Below are positions 59,460 through 64,000 of a DNA stretch of 64,000 nucleotides, piece after piece. Position numbers and translations under genes: made by a program. The number at the start of each line of letters is the position of its first letter. The first letter of the stretch is position 1. The notes under the pieces are model-generated. The model saw nothing but the letters and a program-made list of their open reading frames with translations, was not told the origin of the DNA and made no database searches. Source of the DNA: Deltaproteobacteria bacterium (lineage in GTDB: Bacteria > UBA10199 > GCA-002796325 > JACPFF01); NCBI GenBank assembly GCA_016210045.1, contig JACQUX010000004.1:1-64000 (forward strand), in the 5' to 3' direction.

Positions 59460-60824
59460 GTGGCGAAAGTGAAAACCCAATTTGTCTGTCAATCGTGCGG
59501 TTCGGCCGCGCCGAAGTGGTTGGGGCGCTGTCCCGATTGCGGGGCGTGGAATTCGTATCAGGAAGAAACGTGTGCAGCGGAACCGGCCGCAGCGCGCGGT
59601 TGGAGCGGCCAGGCAGCAGCCACGCATCCGGTGCGGCTCGCCGAAATCGAGGCCGCGACCGGCCACCCGATCCCGATCGGGATCGGCGAACTCGATCGCG
59701 TATTGGGCGGAGGACTGATCCCCGGTTCTATGGTGTTGCTCGGCGGCGATCCCGGGATCGGCAAATCGACCATTGCGTTGCAGGCGTTGGCCCATTTAGC
59801 CGGCAACGGACACCGCGGACTGTACGCCACCGGCGAGGAATCGGCCGCGCAAGTCAAACGCCGCGCCCTCCGGCTCGGCGTCGATCCGGAGCAATCGGTC
59901 TTCATCCTGACCGAAAACACCGTCGACGCCGTGGCCCGCGCCATTCAAGACCTGAATCCCACCATTTGCATCATCGACTCCATTCAAACGATTTATAGCA
60001 GCGCGCTCACGTCGGCGCCGGGGACCGTCAGTCAATTGCGCGAAGTGACCACGCAACTACTTTACTTGACGAAAGCGCGCCCGATGGCCACGTTATTGAT
60101 CGGCCACGTCACGAAAGACGGCACGCTCGCCGGACCGAAAGTCCTCGAACATATGGTCGACACCGTCCTCTATTTCGAAGGGGAGCGCGGTCACCAATAT
60201 CGACTGCTGCGCGCGGTGAAGAATCGCTTCGGCTCCACGAACGAACTCGGCGTCTTCGAGATGACGGGCGAAGGGTTACGCGAAGTGAGCAATCCATCGG
60301 AATTGTTCTTGGCCGAACGTCCGGCGCATGCGGCCGGATCGGTCGTGATTGCGCCGCTCGAAGGAACGCGGCCGATGCTCGTGGAGCTCCAGGCACTCGT
60401 CAGCCACTCCGGCCTCGCCAATCCGCGCCGTACCGTGATCGGCGTCGAGGGCGCGCGCGTCGGCCTGTTGATTGCCGTCCTCGAACGGATCACCGGCTTG
60501 GCACTCCACGACCAAGACGTGTTTGTGAATGTGGCCGGCGGACTGAAGATCGCGGAACCGGCCAGCGACCTCGGCATCGTCACCGCGATCGCGTCGAGCT
60601 TTCGCAATCGCCCCGTCCCGGAGCGCACTGTGGTAATCGGCGAAGTCGGGCTCACCGGCGAAGTGCGCGCGGTGGTGGGCCTCGAGACACGCATGACCGA
60701 GGCACACAAGCTCGGGTTTCGCCGCGCGATCGTGCCGAAAGGACAAGCGGGGATCAAAGGACCCAAAGGGATGGAACTCACGACCGCCGGCAATGTGGCC
60801 GAGGCGTTGGAGTGTCTGTCATGA
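59460..60824 (+). CDS. radA: DNA repair protein RadA
   Basis: 454 aa from GTG 59460. Zinc finger Cys-Gln-Ser-Cys and Cys-Pro-Asp-Cys (residues ~10-27), Walker A Gly-Gly-Asp-Pro-Gly-Ile-Gly-Lys-Ser-Thr, the KNRFG motif (Lys-Asn-Arg-Phe-Gly) and a C-terminal Lon-type domain with Gly-Glu-Val-Gly-Leu-Thr-Gly. A branched-DNA helicase helping RecA in recombination. The stop overlaps the PAP2 ATG by 4 nt. Confidence 0.96.
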   Translation: MAKVKTQFVCQSCGSAAPKWLGRCPDCGAWNSYQEETCAAEPAAARGWSGQAAATHPVRLAEIEAATGHPIPIGIGELDRVLGGGLIPGSMVLLGGDPGIGKSTIALQALAHLAGNGHRGLYATGEESAAQVKRRALRLGVDPEQSVFILTENTVDAVARAIQDLNPTICIIDSIQTIYSSALTSAPGTVSQLREVTTQLLYLTKARPMATLLIGHVTKDGTLAGPKVLEHMVDTVLYFEGERGHQYRLLRAVKNRFGSTNELGVFEMTGEGLREVSNPSELFLAERPAHAAGSVVIAPLEGTRPMLVELQALVSHSGLANPRRTVIGVEGARVGLLIAVLERITGLALHDQDVFVNVAGGLKIAEPASDLGIVTAIASSFRNRPVPERTVVIGEVGLTGEVRAVVGLETRMTEAHKLGFRRAIVPKGQAGIKGPKGMELTTAGNVAEALECLS

Positions 60825-61612
60825 TCGCCGCGTGGCTGCGGCGCGGTCGCGCGCTCGGAGCGGCATTGTGGCCGATCGGCCTCTATCTCGTCGCGTACGA
60901 CCTCGCAGGGCGGATTCCCAACCATTGGCGACCCGCCATTCACGGCGACATCTTGGCGCGCTGGGACCAATGGCTCGGGGCCGGAACACTGCCGCACCAA
61001 TATCTGAGTCGCAGCACCTCGCTCCCGCTCGATATCGCCGCCGCGATTCCGTATACGCTCCACTTCGTCGCGCCGATCCTGTTTGTCTGGTGGTTGTGGC
61101 GGCGGGGCACCGTCGCCGTCCGCGCATTTGCGTGGAGTTTTCTGCTCGCCAATCTCGGGGCGCTTCTCACCCAACTCTGCTTCCCCACCGCCCCGCCATG
61201 GTTCTTCGAACGCCACAGCCCGATCCCGCCGACATACGGGATCCTCGGGGATGCCGCGGGTCTCAGTCGCATCGACCAATGGCTCGGGATCGACTATTTC
61301 AACCATCTCTACGCGATGAGCCGCGTGGTGTTCGGCGCGTTTCCCTCGATGCACGGGGCCTGGCCGATCCTAATGGCGCTGCATGCCCAGCATTACTCGA
61401 ATTGGCTCGCCGGCTGGATCCTGATCTACACCGGCTGGATGTGGTGGGCCGCGATGTATCTCCACCACCACTTCCTCGTCGACCTGCTCTGCGGCGTCCT
61501 CTACGTCGGCCTGGCCTACCTCGCAGTGCGCCGCTGGGCCTGGCCCTACGCCCGCTTCATCATCACCCACGTCAACACCGACGGCCCCCGCGGCGAGGCG
61601 ATACGGCATTAG
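60821..61612 (+). CDS. PAP2 superfamily phosphatase/phosphotransferase (Aur1-type)
   Basis: 263 aa, integral membrane (about six hydrophobic segments). Motif regions: Cys-Phe-Pro-Thr-Ala-Pro-Pro-Trp-Phe, Phe-Pro-Ser-Met-His-Gly-Ala-Trp (catalytic His), and Leu-His-His-His-Phe-Leu-Val-Asp (second His/Asp). The Cys-Phe-Pro-Thr arrangement resembles the inositolphosphotransferase (Aur1/PAP2_3) branch, so it may transfer a phospho head group to lipid. It is coupled to radA by ATGA. Confidence 0.78.
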   Translation: MIAAWLRRGRALGAALWPIGLYLVAYDLAGRIPNHWRPAIHGDILARWDQWLGAGTLPHQYLSRSTSLPLDIAAAIPYTLHFVAPILFVWWLWRRGTVAVRAFAWSFLLANLGALLTQLCFPTAPPWFFERHSPIPPTYGILGDAAGLSRIDQWLGIDYFNHLYAMSRVVFGAFPSMHGAWPILMALHAQHYSNWLAGWILIYTGWMWWAAMYLHHHFLVDLLCGVLYVGLAYLAVRRWAWPYARFIITHVNTDGPRGEAIRH

Positions 61613-61615
61613 AGA

Positions 61616-61709
61616 GAATGCAAAATTCAAAATGCAAAGTGCAAAATGTCGGAACGCCTAGCGTCCTCTATTTTACATTGGGTATTTTGCATTTTGAAAT
61701 TGTGCATTC
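61616..61709. repeat. AT-rich dispersed inverted repeat
   Basis: GAATGCAAAATTCAAAATGC (from 61616) is mirrored by GCATTTTGAAATTGTGCATTC (ending 61709), with a few mismatches. The TGCAAAATTCAAAATGC type is a widespread intergenic repeat. It follows the PAP2 stop. Confidence 0.6.
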
Positions 61710-61735
61710 CCCATAGAACCAGTTACGCTACGCAC

Positions 61736-62497
61736 ATGGGCCTCCGCGCCGGGGACTTCGACATCTTGAGTTATCTGTGGGACCAACTCCCGAAGTCCCC
61801 CGATCCCGACCACGTCACGTATACCGCGGCCGACATCGACACCCTGTGGCACATGGGCTTCGTCGATATCGGGCTTTGCCCGCTCACCACCTGGCGACAG
61901 GCCTTTGCGACCAATCGGCAACCGGACGGGAAGTTTCTCCTCACCCGCGAAGACTTTCTTTCGCTCGACCGCTATCGCTATAAAGGCGAGATCTACGCGC
62001 CGTTCGACGCAGACCTAATCAATGAAGGCCAGTACACGGATGAAGGGTTCCAAGAACTCGTGGAACAAAGCCTCGTCCCGTCGTGCAGCCTCGGACGGGC
62101 GGAACTGGGCGGCCTGGTGGATGGCCTGAAGGCCAGGATTCGCCAACCGAACGGATTGCTCCGCATTGAAGCCCTCGCCAAACGCGAGATCGCCCGCTGG
62201 CTGAAGAAACATCCCTCGCCGCTGCGCCGCTTGGAGCTGCTGTTCTCCGCAATGCTCGAGGCTCAAGCTGAAGCGCTTGGCGACGTCGGCACCCCACCTG
62301 CCGCCAAGTCCCCGGAACAAATCGCGCGGGTCGAGGCCTCCACGTTTACCATGCTCTCCGCCCACGACCCGAAAGACCGCCAACGCGCGCTGCACGACTT
62401 AACGAAGGCCAAAGACGCCCCGTCGCCACCCACGCCGACCGGCGGCGGCACCCCACTGAAGCAGCTGCGCCGCTCCCGCCGCGGCGTCCTGAGTTAA
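61736..62497 (+). CDS. Hypothetical protein
   Basis: 253 aa from ATG 61736, after the AT-rich repeat. Mostly helical, soluble, no signal peptide. It has Leu-Thr-Thr-Trp-Arg-Gln-Ala-Phe and Phe-Leu-Ser-Leu-Asp-Arg-Tyr-Arg-Tyr, then a charged C-terminal tail rich in Pro/Thr and ending in Arg-Arg-Ser-Arg-Arg-Gly. No family recognised. It is isolated between two palindromic repeats. Confidence 0.5.
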   Translation: MGLRAGDFDILSYLWDQLPKSPDPDHVTYTAADIDTLWHMGFVDIGLCPLTTWRQAFATNRQPDGKFLLTREDFLSLDRYRYKGEIYAPFDADLINEGQYTDEGFQELVEQSLVPSCSLGRAELGGLVDGLKARIRQPNGLLRIEALAKREIARWLKKHPSPLRRLELLFSAMLEAQAEALGDVGTPPAAKSPEQIARVEASTFTMLSAHDPKDRQRALHDLTKAKDAPSPPTPTGGGTPLKQLRRSRRGVLS

Positions 62498-62518
62498 GAG
62501 CAACCAAAATCATCCGAA

Positions 62519-62575
62519 TGGGGACAGGTACCTTCAAACCCACAGTTTTCGGGCATCTGAAGGTACCTGTCCCCA
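62519..62575. repeat. Perfect 18-bp inverted repeat
   Basis: TGGGGACAGGTACCTTCA (62519-62536) is perfectly inverted at 62558-62575 around a 21-nt loop. The GGGGACAGGTACCT type is a common REP/RAYT-associated palindrome; no transposase is adjacent. Confidence 0.7.
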
Positions 62576-62625
62576 CGCAAATGAAGTTAGACTTTCATGG
62601 GGATTGGCCGGTGAAGCCGCGCTCT

Positions 62626-63045
62626 TCACCCCATCGCGACGGGTTCGGTCTCTTTCGGGGCGGGCGGGCGGAGTTCGGAGGCGGCGCCTTCGCGGGCTAG
62701 TTCGCGCGCGTTGCGGCCATGATCGGCGGCGACCATCTCGCGGACTAGCGTGAGTTCGCGCTCCAGTTGGCGGATCCGCTTATTCTTGGCCCGCAGCTCG
62801 AGCGATTTGTAGAGGCTCGGCAGTGCCTCGAGAAACGGCGTAGTAATCATCCCGGCACAGAACGCGATCAGCATCACGAAACCGACTTGCACCGGTTTGG
62901 TGTGCGCTTGATAGAGATCGGGCGGGAGTGTGAACTTGAAGACCATCGGGTAGCCGAACGTCGCGGTATCGGCATTCGAGAGCACGAAGACCACCAAGAC
63001 CAATAAGAACAACGCTAAGACCACGGCAAAGATTAAGCGGCGCAT
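62626..63045 (-). CDS. LapA-domain inner-membrane protein
   Basis: 139 aa. Two membrane segments (~3-23 and ~55-75), separated by a short periplasmic part, then a coiled coil (~80-115) with Ala-Lys-Asn-Lys-Arg-Ile-Arg-Gln-Leu-Glu. The pattern Ser-Asn-Ala-Asp-Thr-Ala-Thr-Phe-Gly near the first segment fits the LapA (DUF1049) family, which helps control lipopolysaccharide assembly. Only 12 nt separate it from the upstream HIT gene. Confidence 0.78.
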   Translation of the reverse strand: MRRLIFAVVLALFLLVLVVFVLSNADTATFGYPMVFKFTLPPDLYQAHTKPVQVGFVMLIAFCAGMITTPFLEALPSLYKSLELRAKNKRIRQLERELTLVREMVAADHGRNARELAREGAASELRPPAPKETEPVAMG

Positions 63046-63057
63046 AAAGACTCCCCG

Positions 63058-63570
63058 TTAGCAACCCGCCCCGTGCGGTGACAACGCCGCAAACGCGGGC
63101 TGTAATTGGGCATACGTTTGATCCAAACACTCCGGCATCGATTTGCTCTGCGCAAGCACCGGAAAGAAATTCGTATCGCCCTGCCAGCGCGGCACGACGT
63201 GGAAATGCAAATGATCCGGAAACCCGGCGCCCCCCGCCTTTTCGATATTCATTCCACAGTTCGCGCCTTCGCTCTGCAGCACCTCGCGGTGAATCCGCAC
63301 GGTCTCTCCGACCAGCCAAATTAATTCGCCCTGCGCCTCCCGCGACAACGTGGCCAGGTCCGCCACATGCTGATTCGGGACCAGCATCACGTGGCCGGCA
63401 TTGTACGGATAGAGATTCATCACACAATAAACCGAGCGGCCCCGCCACAACACCAGCCGCTCGCGATCGGTTCCTTCCGCCTCCGCCGCGACGAGCCCGC
63501 ACAACACGCAGCCTGGCACACGCGGGGCACGGAGGAACTCCATCCGCCATGGGGCCCAGAGGACGTCCAT
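63058..63570 (-). CDS. HIT family hydrolase
   Basis: 170 aa with Trp-Ala-Pro-Trp-Arg at the N-terminus (typical of the Ap4A-phosphorylase-like branch), Cys-Val-Leu-Cys and the histidine triad His-Leu-His-Phe-His-Val-Val. Also Asn-Leu-Tyr-Pro-Tyr-Asn-Ala-Gly-His. It hydrolyses dinucleoside polyphosphates or nucleotide conjugates. Its ATG overlaps the stop of the upstream IHF-like gene by one base. Confidence 0.9.
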   Translation of the reverse strand: MDVLWAPWRMEFLRAPRVPGCVLCGLVAAEAEGTDRERLVLWRGRSVYCVMNLYPYNAGHVMLVPNQHVADLATLSREAQGELIWLVGETVRIHREVLQSEGANCGMNIEKAGGAGFPDHLHFHVVPRWQGDTNFFPVLAQSKSMPECLDQTYAQLQPAFAALSPHGAGC

Positions 63571-63863
63571 TAGATCGCCCCGTTCCCGTCATTCACGCGC
63601 TCGCGCAATTCCTTGCCAACCTTGAAGAACGGAACCCGCCGCGTCCCGACGGCCACGGACGTCCCGGTCTTCGGGTTGCGACCGGCACGGGGTTGGCGCA
63701 CGCGTACTTCGAAGCTGCCGAAGCCGCGAATTTCGATGCGCCCGCCCTGCACCAACGCGCCGGTCATGCTATCGAAGATGTTATTCACGATGATCTCGAC
63801 ATCGCGAAACGCCAGCGTCGGCAATCGTTCGGACACGGCCGTGATCAGATCACTCTTATTCAC
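63570..63863 (-). CDS. HU/IHF-family DNA-bending protein
   Basis: 97 aa. Met-Asn-Lys-Ser-Asp-Leu-Ile at the start and the IHF-type arm Gly-Arg-Asn-Pro-Lys-Thr-Gly-Thr with Phe-Phe-Lys-Val-Gly-Lys-Glu-Leu-Arg-Glu-Arg-Val. Gly-Phe-Gly-Ser-Phe fits IHF beta as well as HU. It bends DNA in replication, recombination and transcription. Confidence 0.9.
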   Translation of the reverse strand: MNKSDLITAVSERLPTLAFRDVEIIVNNIFDSMTGALVQGGRIEIRGFGSFEVRVRQPRAGRNPKTGTSVAVGTRRVPFFKVGKELRERVNDGNGAI

Positions 63864-63884
63864 AAGTCCCTCCTCCGCTGTCGG

Positions 63885-64000
63885 CTACGGCGCCCAATAA
63901 TACCCGATCATCGGCTGCGACAACAACCGGCCCCACGCCTGCCATGTCGCACGCCGTTCTCCCAACAAGACCCGCAGTAACCAGGGGCGGTCTTCATCCA
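63885..64000 (-). CDS. C-terminal end of a gene continuing beyond the window
   Basis: On the minus strand a frame open from the right edge reads ~38 residues and stops at 63885-63887. The tail contains Arg-Pro-Trp-Leu-Leu-Arg-Val-Leu-Leu and ends Gly-Tyr-Tyr-Trp-Ala-Pro. It lies 21 nt upstream of the IHF-like gene, so it is probably in the same operon. Too short for identification. Confidence 0.5.
   Translation of the reverse strand, partial: DEDRPWLLRVLLGERRATWQAWGRLLSQPMIGYYWAP

Noticed and set aside
1-64000. CRISPR array
   Set aside because: The palindromes and repeats found are single or paired, with no regular spacer units.
1-64000. tRNA or rRNA genes
   Set aside because: I could not find a cloverleaf or a conserved rRNA segment by reading; a covariance-model scan would be needed to exclude a tRNA.

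Overview
The window is GC-rich and densely coded on both strands, and comes from a Gram-negative bacterium. It has a Wzi-type outer-membrane protein, a LapA-like protein, a Skp/OmpH-like lipoprotein, many lipoproteins, a KorA/KorB-type 2-oxoacid:ferredoxin oxidoreductase and a bacterial SWIB protein. The gene styles and the dispersed palindromic repeats suggest a delta-type lineage, perhaps metagenome-derived, but no rRNA or other strong marker fixes the taxonomy. I saw no tRNA, rRNA or CRISPR array.

Layout. (1) 1-6778: a truncated repeat protein, then an operon-like locus A: GHKL ATPase, STAS-like DUF4325 protein, caspase-fold/thioredoxin/helical-repeat fusion, HExxH metalloprotease, a small exported protein and a 51-aa hydrophobic protein. 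(2) 6953-7459: an intact hypoxanthine-DNA glycosylase gene. (3) 7472-16518: an island. It holds an AbiE-type toxin-antitoxin pair with a palindromic operator, an integron platform in which intI and lexA overlap under a LexA-box-like site, a short cassette array with attC sites, RAYT/REP-type remnants, a second nucleotidyltransferase/RHH pair and a lipoprotein. (4) 16821-17032: a second, truncated copy of the glycosylase 3' end. (5) 17132-23480: locus B, a C25 (gingipain-fold) peptidase with a von Willebrand A domain plus a partner with a degenerate vWA-like region. Loci A and B sit outside the two glycosylase copies, so they were probably neighbours before the island arrived.

(6) 23560-30630: dnaE, hflX, a hybrid sensor kinase, a response regulator and a Cys-rich lipoprotein. 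(7) 30655-34721 (minus): a nucleotide-sugar dehydrogenase, an NAD epimerase and two glycosyltransferase-like proteins, a surface-polysaccharide module. (8) 34770-45726: FapA-like, CBS and RRM proteins, lipoproteins, an EF-G-like GTPase, a 2-oxoacid:ferredoxin oxidoreductase and SWIB. (9) 45735-54037: a membrane protein, a ChaN/Tiki protein, a Wzi-like porin, an RluA-type pseudouridine synthase, an FGE-like protein, another AbiEii-type pair with a palindromic operator, and YraN. (10) 54115-64000: conserved housekeeping genes (rpmB; the skp-FHA-yicC-gmk-spoT operon; radA; PAP2; lapA-HIT-ihf).

The best candidate for an undescribed system is locus A plus locus B. Two different caspase-fold peptidases, a zinc protease, a vWA protein and an ATPase/STAS switch look like one proteolytic signalling or effector system that an island has split. 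The second is the intI-lexA operon, which would place an integron integrase and its own SOS repressor under one switch.
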